Shown here: positions 54,600-64,000 of the stretch, one piece after another
How positions within the stretch are numbered: the stretch's first letter is position 1
Layout: every line of letters begins with the position of its first letter
NCBI RefSeq assembly: GCF_002913715.1
Contig: NZ_PPCE01000004.1
Location: 1-64,000 of the forward strand
DNA: 64,000 bases
Direction: 5' to 3'
DNA from: Campylobacter concisus
GTDB taxonomy: Bacteria; Campylobacterota; Campylobacteria; Campylobacterales; Campylobacteraceae
Position numbers and translations under genes: made by a program
The notes under the pieces: generated by a model
Databases searched by the model: none
Told to the model about the DNA's origin: nothing
The model's input: only the letters and a program-made list of their open reading frames with translations

Positions 54600-55172
54600 T
54601 TATTTGATAACTTTAATAAATGAGTATACATCGGCCACGCCGTCAATGTGCTTAGCGTACCAAATAGCATGTTTTTCTTGCTCAATGCTATCAACTACGC
54701 CGCTAAATACGACATCGCAGCCAACTATGCTAACACGCACATTTGTGCCCTCAACTATACTATCTTTAAAAAGATTTTGCTTTAAGTTTGCGAGAATTTT
54801 TAGACTATCGCATGGATATTCTGGCTTTTTGATACGAAGATAGGTATAAATTTTTCGCACGCCATCTGTACTTTTGGCTAGTTCTACTAGCTTATCTTCA
54901 AGCTCTTTACTATCAACAAGCCCGATCAGATAAGCATCGCCGTAAAAACACTCGATCTCAATATCTATATTGCTAAGCCCTTTTGAAAATAAAATTTTGC
55001 TTTGTAGCTTACTTTGTATAAATTTATCTCTTGTGATCGAGTAAATACCACGTTTATCGCGTGAAATAGAGTACGCATCATAGACATTTAGCGGTGCAGT
55101 TGCTGGAGAAAGAACCGAAGAGCAAGAGCAAAAAAATAGAGCCAAAAATGCAAAAACGCTAAATTTTAAAAT
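54600..55172 (-). CDS. BON-domain lipoprotein (OsmY/DolP-like)
   Basis: The mature protein (about 170 residues) holds two BON domains: LSNIDIEIECFYGDAYLIGLVDS (first) and GTNVRVSIVGCDVVFSGVVDS (second), each ending in a DGV-ka/YSF-type strand. An ATG is missing: the first usual codon, TTG at 55143-55145, would give a six-residue leader. Reading from ATT at 55170-55172, which has AAAAGGA six bases upstream, gives a proper lipoprotein signal (MLKFSVFAFLALFFC, lipobox at 12-15). I chose this start. Outer-membrane or periplasmic location; role in envelope integrity is inferred from DolP. Confidence 0.78.
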   Translation of the reverse strand: MLKFSVFAFLALFFCSCSSVLSPATAPLNVYDAYSISRDKRGIYSITRDKFIQSKLQSKILFSKGLSNIDIEIECFYGDAYLIGLVDSKELEDKLVELAKSTDGVRKIYTYLRIKKPEYPCDSLKILANLKQNLFKDSIVEGTNVRVSIVGCDVVFSGVVDSIEQEKHAIWYAKHIDGVADVYSFIKVIK

Positions 55173-55250
55173 CAGAAATCCTTTTGTAATTTCAAAAAGT
55201 TTATAGAAAATGGGCTAAAATTTATCTAAATCTGCTAAAATAACGCGCAC

Positions 55251-55348
55251 GGAGGATAAAGTAATCTGGTGATGCTCACGGGCTTCAAACCCGATGACTG
55301 GGCGGTTGACCGTCTGGTGGGGAGTTCGATTCTCTCATCCTCTCGCCA
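55251..55348 (+). tRNA. selC: tRNA-Sec (selenocysteine), anticodon UCA
   Basis: This 98-base tRNA has the hallmarks of tRNA-Sec: a TCA anticodon at 55285-55287 in loop CTTCAAA, an extra-long variable arm with a 6-bp stem (GGCGGT/ACCGTC type), the TTCGATT T-loop, and encoded CCA at the 3' end. The acceptor stem is GGAGGAT paired with ATCCTCT, with a G-T pair at position 1. Its presence means the organism inserts selenocysteine at UGA. The selA and selB genes are not in the window. Confidence 0.93.
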
Positions 55349-55356
55349 CTCTCATT

Positions 55357-56016
55357 TTAAATTTTGCTTTTATCAAGCAAATTTATAATCCCAAATAAAA
55401 TAAAGCTTAATACAACCAAAATAAGGCTTAAAACTAGTGCTTCATCGCTTTTACCATCGTATACGGCATTATAAATGGCAAGCGAAATAGTGTCTGTTTT
55501 GCCTATGATATTGCCACCCAAAATTAGTGTTATGCCAACCTCGCCAAGCCCACGCGAGATCGCTAAGATAAAAGCCGCTGCTACGCTTTTTGCAACACAT
55601 GGGAAGAGCACGAAAATAGCTGTTTGAAATTTATCTTTTCCAAGGCTGTATGCTGCTTCGCTAAGGCTTTTTGAAAGTGAGCTAAGAGCAGAAGCGACAG
55701 GCTTTACAAATAGCGGCAGCGAAGCTATAAAAGCAGCTAATACAAGAGCCTTAAAACTAAAAATAATTTCTAAATTTAAAGCTTTGCCGACGATGCCATT
55801 TTTGCCAAGCAGATAAAGCAGTAAAAATCCAGTCGCAATGGGCGGAAAGATGAGCGGAAAAGTTACGATCATCTCTAAAATAGCTTTAAATTTAGCCTTA
55901 CCAAAAGCTAAATAATAGGCTAAAGCCAGCCCAAAAATGATAAGTAAAGCCCCTTGGCACAAAACGACCTTTACACTTAAAAATAGCGGATCAAACAGCC
56001 AAGAGAGCTCTTGCAA
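55357..56016 (-). CDS. ModB-like oxyanion ABC transporter permease (orphan pair)
   Basis: This 219-residue inner-membrane protein has five or six hydrophobic segments, with VTFPLIFPPIATGFLLLYLLG near 51-71, the ModB signature region, and AAYSLGKDKFQTAIFVLFP near 125-143 for contact with an ATPase. SRGLGEVGITLILGG near 158 matches ModB. It follows the binding protein gene 8 bases upstream. No ATPase gene is adjacent. It could borrow ModC from the complete operon 7 kb away. Substrate: molybdate or tungstate. Confidence 0.85.
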   Translation of the reverse strand: MQELSWLFDPLFLSVKVVLCQGALLIIFGLALAYYLAFGKAKFKAILEMIVTFPLIFPPIATGFLLLYLLGKNGIVGKALNLEIIFSFKALVLAAFIASLPLFVKPVASALSSLSKSLSEAAYSLGKDKFQTAIFVLFPCVAKSVAAAFILAISRGLGEVGITLILGGNIIGKTDTISLAIYNAVYDGKSDEALVLSLILVVLSFILFGIINLLDKSKI

Positions 56017-56024
56017 GCTTAGCC

Positions 56025-56723
56025 TTATCTTATGCCAAATTTAGTGTAAATTTCTTTTGATCTCTCGCTTTTTAGCTCATTTAAAAATTTATCACAATCA
56101 GCCTTTTTGTCGCATCCTTCAAGCTTTGCAGCTACAATGTTTGCTGGAGCGTAAAGCGATTTGTCTATCAAGATAAAACTACCAAATTCATCTTTGTGTG
56201 CGTTTAGTTCGGTCTGGTTGATGAACCCAGCATCAACTTCACCGTTTAATATATATGTAACGACTTGTGGTACGCCGGCAACTGCTAAAATTTTATCCTT
56301 TAGTTCGCCACTTAAATTTGCTTTTTGCATAAATTCATTCGCTCTTTTACCATAAACAGTCTTTGTTGCGTCTGGCATAGCGATCTTAGAAAGCGCTTTT
56401 AGCTCTTCAACTTTTTCAATTTTCACACCTTTTTTAGTAGCTAGCACCAAAGCGCCTGAGCCTAAATTTACGTATTCAGCGATCTTTAGATCAGACTTTT
56501 TCAAAAAGTCCTCGTCGCCTACGATCACGTCAGTTTTGCCCTCTTTTGCCTGAGCCATGATAGCTGTGATATTTGCAAAAGAAGTGTCGATATTTACGCC
56601 ATCTTTTTTGAGGTTTTGTGCGACTGCCTCAACTATCTTTTTATATCCGCCGCCCGCACTTACTAGCAAATTTTCATTGCCAAATGCAAAAATTGCGGCC
56701 ATTAGAAGTAAAAACTTTTTCAT
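56025..56723 (-). CDS. ModA-like oxyanion-binding protein (orphan pair)
   Basis: This 232-residue periplasmic protein has a signal peptide of about 15 residues and then NLLVSAGGGYKKIVEAV. DVIVGDEDFL near 61, PDATKTVYGKRANEF near 117-131, and AGVPQVVTYILNGEVDAGFI near 148-167 mark the family 11 solute-binding fold of ModA and related proteins. It differs clearly from the ModA at 49.1 kb. A C-terminal CDKKADC pair of cysteines may form a disulfide. Ligand not determined. Confidence 0.83.
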   Translation of the reverse strand: MKKFLLLMAAIFAFGNENLLVSAGGGYKKIVEAVAQNLKKDGVNIDTSFANITAIMAQAKEGKTDVIVGDEDFLKKSDLKIAEYVNLGSGALVLATKKGVKIEKVEELKALSKIAMPDATKTVYGKRANEFMQKANLSGELKDKILAVAGVPQVVTYILNGEVDAGFINQTELNAHKDEFGSFILIDKSLYAPANIVAAKLEGCDKKADCDKFLNELKSERSKEIYTKFGIR

Positions 56724-56847
56724 ATTTTTCCTTTAAAACTAAAATTTCAAGATTTTATAAAATATACTCTTATACATTCTTAAAATATATTTTTATAATT
56801 TTCACTTTTCTACCAAAATGCTATAATCACGATAAAAAAGGACAGAC

Positions 56848-57936
56848 ATGAACGAACTTGAGCTAAAGATGCAAGGCAAGATAAAAAGGCTAACAGATAA
56901 GACTTTTAGGCTAGATCCAAGGATCGGCGAGGGCTACTTCACCGCAAAATATTTTCTAAAAGTAAATGAGATAATTAAGCAAAACCTGCCAGATCAGCAC
57001 GTGACGATGCAGTTTTTCCAAAGGCGCGATGATATCGTGCTTTGTGGCATTGACGAGGTTTTAGCCATCATCAATAAATTTGCCAAAAACTCAAGCGAGC
57101 TTGAAATTTACGCACTTGATGATGGCGATATTATAAACGCAAACGAGCCAGTTTTAAAAATAAGCGGCAAGTATGAAAATTTTGGCTTTTTAGAAAATGT
57201 GATCGACGCGACGCTTACTAGAAGAAGCTGTGTAGCGACAAACTCAAGAGATGTGATAAGAGCGGCAAATGGCAAGGACGTCTTTAGCATGGCGGATAGG
57301 CAAGATGACATCTGCACGCAACCAGGCGACGGCTATGCATCATTTGTAGGCGGCATCAAAAAGGTCGCCACAGATGCTCAGGGCGAGCTTACTGGGCTAA
57401 AAGGTGGTGGCACCATGCCTCATGCGCTTATTCAAATGTGCGGCGGGGATATAGTAAAAGCCTCAGAAATTTATGCTAAAACCTTTAAAAATGAGAAGAT
57501 CACGGCCTTAGTGGACTATAACAACGACGTGATCACAGACGCATTAAAGGCTGCAAACGCCCTAAAAGAGAGGCTTGGCGCGGTTAGAGTGGATACTAGT
57601 AAAAATTTGATAGATAAATATTTTGAGAACAAAGACACGAGCAAATTTGACCCACACGGCGTTTGCAAGGAGCTTATATTTGCTCTAAGAGAGGCGCTTG
57701 ACAAAGCTGGTTTTAAATACGTTAAAATCGTCGTTAGCTCAGGCTTTAGCCCTAAAATTATAAAAGAATTTGAAGCTTATAACACGCCGGTTGATACTTA
57801 TGGCGTTGGAAGTTATCTTGTTAAAAATGACATTTGTGGCTTTACTGGCGATCTGGTCGAGCTAAACGGCAAAGATGAAGCAAAATTTGGCAGGAAAAAT
57901 TTCGCTTCGGATAGGCTAAAGAGAGTAAAATTTTAA
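56848..57936 (+). CDS. pncB: Nicotinate phosphoribosyltransferase
   Basis: This 362-residue enzyme converts nicotinate and PRPP to nicotinate mononucleotide in NAD salvage. The segments MQFFQRRDDIVLCGIDE near 52-68, RRSCVATNSRDV near 128-139, GGGTMPHALIQMCGGDI near 190-206 and VDTYGVGSYL near 319-328 are those of the type II/archaeal-like NaPRTase. AAAGGACAG lies before the ATG. It is probably co-transcribed with the lipoprotein gene 8 bases downstream. Confidence 0.92.
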   Translation: MNELELKMQGKIKRLTDKTFRLDPRIGEGYFTAKYFLKVNEIIKQNLPDQHVTMQFFQRRDDIVLCGIDEVLAIINKFAKNSSELEIYALDDGDIINANEPVLKISGKYENFGFLENVIDATLTRRSCVATNSRDVIRAANGKDVFSMADRQDDICTQPGDGYASFVGGIKKVATDAQGELTGLKGGGTMPHALIQMCGGDIVKASEIYAKTFKNEKITALVDYNNDVITDALKAANALKERLGAVRVDTSKNLIDKYFENKDTSKFDPHGVCKELIFALREALDKAGFKYVKIVVSSGFSPKIIKEFEAYNTPVDTYGVGSYLVKNDICGFTGDLVELNGKDEAKFGRKNFASDRLKRVKF

Positions 57937-57944
57937 GAGAAAAG

Positions 57945-58442
57945 ATGAAATTTATAAAAATTTTAATGTTTTTGTCGCTTTTGTTAACTGCTTGCACCGC
58001 CGCAAACTACGCTAACGCCTTTAAAAAAGCTGGCATCCTTGAAGACGGAGTTTATCGCTTTAGCCAAAATGGCCTCGGCGTCAAAAAAGACCTGCTTGTA
58101 AAGGTGATCTCAGTGCAAAATACGGACAGCTCCCGCAAAAAGATCATCTCCATGCTAAATATCCCTAAAAAATCTAAAATCACGGACTTTAAAACAAGCG
58201 ACGCTGGCGTAATAGTGTGGCCATTTTACGAGTTTGAGGGTAAATTTTTAACGACAATAATCGTTGAAAATATAAAAAAAGAAGATAGCGATAAAAAACT
58301 GCTTAAGATGCTTGAACTTAAGCATCCGTTTTACTCGACGATCCTAGCACGAAGAAAAGGTGCTAAAGACGCCATAGACGTGAAATACGTACTAAATTTC
58401 AAAGAGGCAAAGCTGGTAAAATCGTTTCAAAACCGCCCTTAA
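57945..58442 (+). CDS. Hypothetical lipoprotein
   Basis: This 165-residue protein has a lipoprotein signal with lipobox LTAC near 14-17. No domain is recognised. The mature part contains VYRFSQNGLGVKKDLLV near 42-58 and an acidic/basic mixed middle, with no further cysteines. It follows pncB by 8 bases and ends 55 bases before mqnD. Confidence 0.72.
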   Translation: MKFIKILMFLSLLLTACTAANYANAFKKAGILEDGVYRFSQNGLGVKKDLLVKVISVQNTDSSRKKIISMLNIPKKSKITDFKTSDAGVIVWPFYEFEGKFLTTIIVENIKKEDSDKKLLKMLELKHPFYSTILARRKGAKDAIDVKYVLNFKEAKLVKSFQNRP

Positions 58443-58497
58443 AACTTTATTTTAAATAAATTTCATTAAAATGGCGTAATCAAAAAAAGGATCATCT

Positions 58498-59370
58498 TTG
58501 CATAATCTAAAAACCATAAACGTCGCTCACTCGCCAGACGCTGACGATATTTTCATGTATGCCGCGGTCAAATTTGGCTGGGTTAGCAGTAAAAATTTAG
58601 CCTTCACATCAAAGGCGCTTGATATAGAAACGCTAAACGAAGAGGCGCTAAAAGGCACTTATGAGGCCACAGCGATCAGCTTTGCGCTCTATCCTAAAAT
58701 TTGCGATGAATTTGCACTTTTGCGCTGTGCGGTGAGCTTTGGTAATGGATATGGTCCAAAGCTTATCAAGCTAAAAGATAAGCAGCTAAAGCGAAATTTC
58801 AAGGTTGCGCTATCTGGCAAAAATACGACAAATGCTCTGCTCTTTCGCATAGCCTACCCAGAGGCAAGGATCGTTTATAAAAATTTCTTAGAGATCGAAA
58901 ATGCCGTGCTTAGCGGCGAAGTCGATGCTGGCGTGCTTATACATGAAAGTATCTTAAATTTCTCAGACCAGCTCTGCGTGGAGCGTGAGATTTGGGACAT
59001 CTGGAGCGAGCTAAACGGCGAAAATTTACCGCTTCCACTTGGCGGTATGGCGCTTAGACGAAGCCTGCCCATAACCGACGCGATAGAGTGCGAGAGAGTG
59101 CTTAGCGAGGCCGTTAGGATCGCCACTTCGCACAAACCATTTTTATCTCACATGCTAATGGAGCGAAATCTCATCAGAGTTGGCAAAGATGAGCTTAAAA
59201 CGTATCTAAATTTATACGCAAATGACGAGTCAATAAGCATGAACGAAACGCAACTAAAAGCGCTAAATAAGCTCTATCAAATAGGCTATGACAAAGGCTT
59301 TTTTGAAAAAGCTATCGACGTAAACGACTATCTAATCCCAACTGAATACAACGAAGTAAGGTTTAGCTGA
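58498..59370 (+). CDS. mqnD: 1,4-dihydroxy-6-naphthoate synthase (futalosine menaquinone pathway)
   Basis: This 290-residue enzyme converts cyclic dehypoxanthine futalosine to dihydroxynaphthoate. HSPDADDIFMYAA near 12-24 contains the substrate-binding core, followed by EATAISFALYPKI near 56-68, GYGPKLI near 85, DAGVLIHE near 142-149 and LPLGGMALRR near 178-187. It has the periplasmic-binding-like fold. Start TTG with AAGGA upstream. Stop overlaps the fliQ start by one base. Campylobacter uses this pathway for menaquinone. Confidence 0.92.
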   Translation: MHNLKTINVAHSPDADDIFMYAAVKFGWVSSKNLAFTSKALDIETLNEEALKGTYEATAISFALYPKICDEFALLRCAVSFGNGYGPKLIKLKDKQLKRNFKVALSGKNTTNALLFRIAYPEARIVYKNFLEIENAVLSGEVDAGVLIHESILNFSDQLCVEREIWDIWSELNGENLPLPLGGMALRRSLPITDAIECERVLSEAVRIATSHKPFLSHMLMERNLIRVGKDELKTYLNLYANDESISMNETQLKALNKLYQIGYDKGFFEKAIDVNDYLIPTEYNEVRFS

Positions 59371-59636
59371 TGCAAAGCACGCTTGTCTCACTTGGAGTTG
59401 AAACCTTTAAGATCGCCCTTTATATCAGCCTTCCGATGCTGCTAAGCGGACTAATAGCAGGTCTTATCATCTCCATTTTTCAAGCGACCACACAGATAAA
59501 CGAAACCACGCTAAGCTTCGTGCCAAAAATTTTGCTAGTCGTCGTTGTCATCATATTTTTAATGCCTTGGATGATCTCGATGATGGTTGAATTTACCACT
59601 CGCATGCTTGATTTTATACCGGAATTTATCCAGTGA
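59370..59636 (+). CDS. fliQ: Flagellar biosynthesis protein FliQ
   Basis: This 88-residue membrane subunit of the flagellar type III export gate has two hydrophobic helices and the family segment LLSGLIAGLIISIFQATTQINE near 22-43. SFVPKI near 49 is conserved in FliQ/SpaQ. It lies apart from other flagellar genes, in an operon with mqnD and murB, as in other Campylobacter. Confidence 0.94.
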   Translation: MQSTLVSLGVETFKIALYISLPMLLSGLIAGLIISIFQATTQINETTLSFVPKILLVVVVIIFLMPWMISMMVEFTTRMLDFIPEFIQ

Positions 59637-60430
59637 CGAGGCTTGTTGATTTTTCTAAATTTACCTCAGTTAGGATAGGCGGCGTGCATGAAATTTTCGA
59701 GGTTGATAGCCTTGAAGATCTAAGCTCACCTTACTTTTTAGGCGCTGTAATGATAGGCGGGGGCAACAACCTTCTTATCTCGCCAAATCCCCCAAAAATG
59801 GCAATGCTTGGCAAGAGCTTTGACTATATAAATTTAGAAATTTGTGATGAGAAAATTTACCTTGAGATAGGTGCTGCGACAAAATCAGCTAAAATTTATA
59901 ACTTCTGCAAACAAAATAACATCGCAAACCTTGAGTTTTTAAAAAATATCCCAGGCACGCTTGGCGGACTTATCAAAATGAACGCTGGACTGCTTAAATT
60001 TAGCATAAGCGACAACCTCACGCATTTGCGTCTGGCTCGTGGCTGGGTGAGAAAAGAAGAGATAAGCTTTAGCTACCGCCACAGCGGCATAGATGAGGCT
60101 ATTTTGGGGGCTAAATTTGAGCTTCATAGCGGCTTTGATGCAAGCATATCTAATGCTATAAGCGCAAAAAGGGCAAATCAACCAAAAGGAGCTAGCTTTG
60201 GCAGCTGCTTTGTAAATCCTGAAGGGCACTTTGCAGGGGCGTTGCTTGAGGCAGTTGGACTAAAGGGATACGCTATCGGCGGAGCGAAATTTAGCGAAGA
60301 GCACGCAAATTTTTTGATAAATTTTAACCACGCAAGCTTTGAGGACGCCACTAGCCTTATAAATTTGGCTAGAGCTAGAGTTTTAGAGAAATTTGGCGTA
60401 GAGCTTAAGACTGAAGTTTGCATTTTATAA
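59633..60430 (+). CDS. murB: UDP-N-acetylenolpyruvoylglucosamine reductase
   Basis: This 265-residue flavoenzyme makes UDP-N-acetylmuramate for peptidoglycan. GGGNNLLI near 42-49 and PGTLGGLIKMNAG near 107-119 bind FAD, SYRHSGI near 146-152 contains the substrate-site tyrosine and arginine, and GASFGSCFVNP near 184-194 carries the catalytic serine. The protein is short, as usual in epsilonproteobacteria. It starts with GTG overlapping the fliQ TGA stop. Confidence 0.93.
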   Translation: MTRLVDFSKFTSVRIGGVHEIFEVDSLEDLSSPYFLGAVMIGGGNNLLISPNPPKMAMLGKSFDYINLEICDEKIYLEIGAATKSAKIYNFCKQNNIANLEFLKNIPGTLGGLIKMNAGLLKFSISDNLTHLRLARGWVRKEEISFSYRHSGIDEAILGAKFELHSGFDASISNAISAKRANQPKGASFGSCFVNPEGHFAGALLEAVGLKGYAIGGAKFSEEHANFLINFNHASFEDATSLINLARARVLEKFGVELKTEVCIL

Positions 60431-60438
60431 GGATGATG

Positions 60439-60927
60439 ATGAGTGAGTTTTTTAGCGAAGTTTTTACCCTTTCACTTTTGTTTATAGCTATCGGTTTTTA
60501 TGCCATTTATAGGGCTAAAAAGGCGCAAAGCGAGCATGAGAAAAATGTGGCTAGTTATGACAAAAACTTGCTAAATTTTGCCAAAATTTTAGGCGTAAAA
60601 GATCATATCGATCTAGTTAAATTTGATGAAATTTTGGCTGAGGCCTTAAAAGAAAAATTAATTTTTAAATTTAATAAATCTACCTCACAAGAGGAATTTC
60701 TCTCTTTTATAAAAGATGAAAATTTCAAAACCAAACCACAAATTTCGCAAAACAGTATCGATGAAGCTTTTTTAAACCTTTGCGCAAGCTCGCTTGTGGA
60801 GCCATTTAAGCTTGCGATACTAAAAAACGAAGATCAAATTTATGGATTTTTGTTTGAAAAAGAGCAGCTTTTTGCTCTTATTGATAGCGCTGCACTGCTT
60901 GGCGAAAATATTATAATTTGCGAGTAA
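60439..60927 (+). CDS. Hypothetical membrane-anchored protein
   Basis: I do not recognise a domain. The 162-residue product begins MSEFFSEVFTLSLLFIAIGFYAIYRAKKA, one N-terminal membrane helix, then a soluble helical part exposed to the cytoplasm or periplasm. The ATG at 60439 follows AAGGA; longer starts at 60418 or 60433 are possible. It follows murB by 8 bases and precedes recA. Confidence 0.72.
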   Translation: MSEFFSEVFTLSLLFIAIGFYAIYRAKKAQSEHEKNVASYDKNLLNFAKILGVKDHIDLVKFDEILAEALKEKLIFKFNKSTSQEEFLSFIKDENFKTKPQISQNSIDEAFLNLCASSLVEPFKLAILKNEDQIYGFLFEKEQLFALIDSAALLGENIIICE

Positions 60928-60989
60928 ATCAAGTAAAATTCATCTCTTTTTAGATAAAATCAAGCCAAATTTCAACTATAAGGTAAAAA

Positions 60990-63624
<2,635 letters not shown>

Positions 63625-63626
63625 GA

Positions 63627-64000
63627 ATGATGAAAAAAATTTGGTTAGTTTTATCTATATTTGCAGCAAGCGTGTTTGCTAGAGAGAACCCATTTATGCC
63701 TATTAGCGAGCTAAATACAAGCGTTATGACAACAAATATCATAGAAAAATTTGATAGCTTTGATTCTCTTTCGTTTAAATTTCCAAGCGATGCGGCACTT
63801 TTACTAGATGTCACCATAAGATATAGAGCAAATGACGGTACTATAAAGGAAAAAAGGCTAGCCGATATAAATAAAACTATCGATTACAGCGATGAATTTG
63901 CTTTAAATAAGGTAAAAAATCCAGAACCAGTCGTGGCAAAAAAGCTAGATGTTTCGGTCACAATGGCAAATATGCCTAGCCAAAAAGTAAGCACTCCTGT
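63627..64000 (+). CDS. AMIN-domain-type exported protein, partial (runs off the window)
   Basis: Only the first 124 codons are present. MKKIWLVLSIFAASVFARENPFMP is a signal peptide with cleavage near residue 18. The next part (FPSDAALLLDVTIRYRANDGTIKEKRL) resembles the start of AMIN-domain proteins of Campylobacter; the C. jejuni protein in this position after eno is a glycosylated periplasmic protein. The ATGATG start has GGA just upstream; the second ATG (63630) is better spaced. The gene continues past base 64000. Confidence 0.7.
   Translation, partial: MMKKIWLVLSIFAASVFARENPFMPISELNTSVMTTNIIEKFDSFDSLSFKFPSDAALLLDVTIRYRANDGTIKEKRLADINKTIDYSDEFALNKVKNPEPVVAKKLDVSVTMANMPSQKVSTP

Noticed and set aside
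55251-55348. Possible selenocysteine (in-frame UGA) gene near the tRNA-Sec gene.
   Set aside because: I looked for frames continuing through TGA next to selC and at gene ends in the neighbourhood and saw none with protein-like continuation; the tRNA stands between genes of ordinary stop codons.

Overview
The window reads as a chromosomal stretch of a flagellated, microaerobic epsilonproteobacterium of the genus Campylobacter, most probably C. concisus or a close relative. The reasons are the base composition (AT-rich, roughly 35-40% GC by eye), the pseudaminic acid/Maf/flagellin cluster, the pairing of a flavodoxin gene with a DUF2325 gene, the recA-eno order, futalosine-route menaquinone synthesis (mqnD), and a tRNA-Sec gene. 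The species assignment is inference, not something the sequence proves. Coding density is high, and most genes sit in short operons with 1-4 base overlaps.

Layout. 0.1-5.6 kb: mnmG and a three-domain lysophospholipid acyltransferase fusion. 5.6-8.9 kb: a polar amino acid ABC transporter with two nearly duplicate binding proteins and the remnant of a third. 8.9-10.5 kb: a flavodoxin/unknown/DUF2325 operon under two candidate Fur boxes. 10.6-19.6 kb: an accessory-looking stretch holding an MFS exporter, a large pyruvate:flavodoxin oxidoreductase gene with GC-rich codon use, a LemA-like gene, a DNA glycosylase, a frameshifted MORN_2-repeat gene, and an oligoendopeptidase gene broken into pieces with an NAD(P)H oxidoreductase gene lying between them. 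19.6-27.6 kb: a YrdC-like gene, an EamA exporter, a three-lipoprotein operon (CsgG-like, DUF4810, DUF799), a MATE exporter, accC-accB, DUF3737 and dcd.

27.7-36.8 kb is the flagellar glycosylation block: pseB-pseC-pseF-pseG-pseH-pseI-maf on the plus strand behind a good sigma-54 motif, converging on a flagellin gene on the minus strand with a good sigma-28 motif. The pse genes make CMP-pseudaminic acid, Maf transfers it, and flagellin is the acceptor. A 26-bp copy of the flagellin 3' end just beyond the gene suggests that a tandem flagellin array collapsed here. 36.9-45.1 kb: topA, bioB-crcB flanked by copies of a structured intergenic repeat, an antiporter, gltA and cysQ.

45.1-64 kb: a methyltransferase, a peroxiredoxin, a complete molybdate operon (modE-modA-mop-modC-modB), a mlaA-mlaC-RND permease operon, a BON-domain lipoprotein, selC (tRNA-Sec), a second ModA/ModB-like pair without its own ATPase, pncB, mqnD, fliQ, murB, recA, eno, a DivIC-like gene, and the start of an AMIN-type secreted protein that runs off the end. 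Molybdate/tungstate uptake plus tRNA-Sec fits an organism with selenocysteine-containing, Mo/W-dependent formate dehydrogenase, although that enzyme is not in the window. The best candidates for undescribed biology are the three-lipoprotein operon, the RND-linked Mla operon and the hairpin repeat flanking bioB-crcB.
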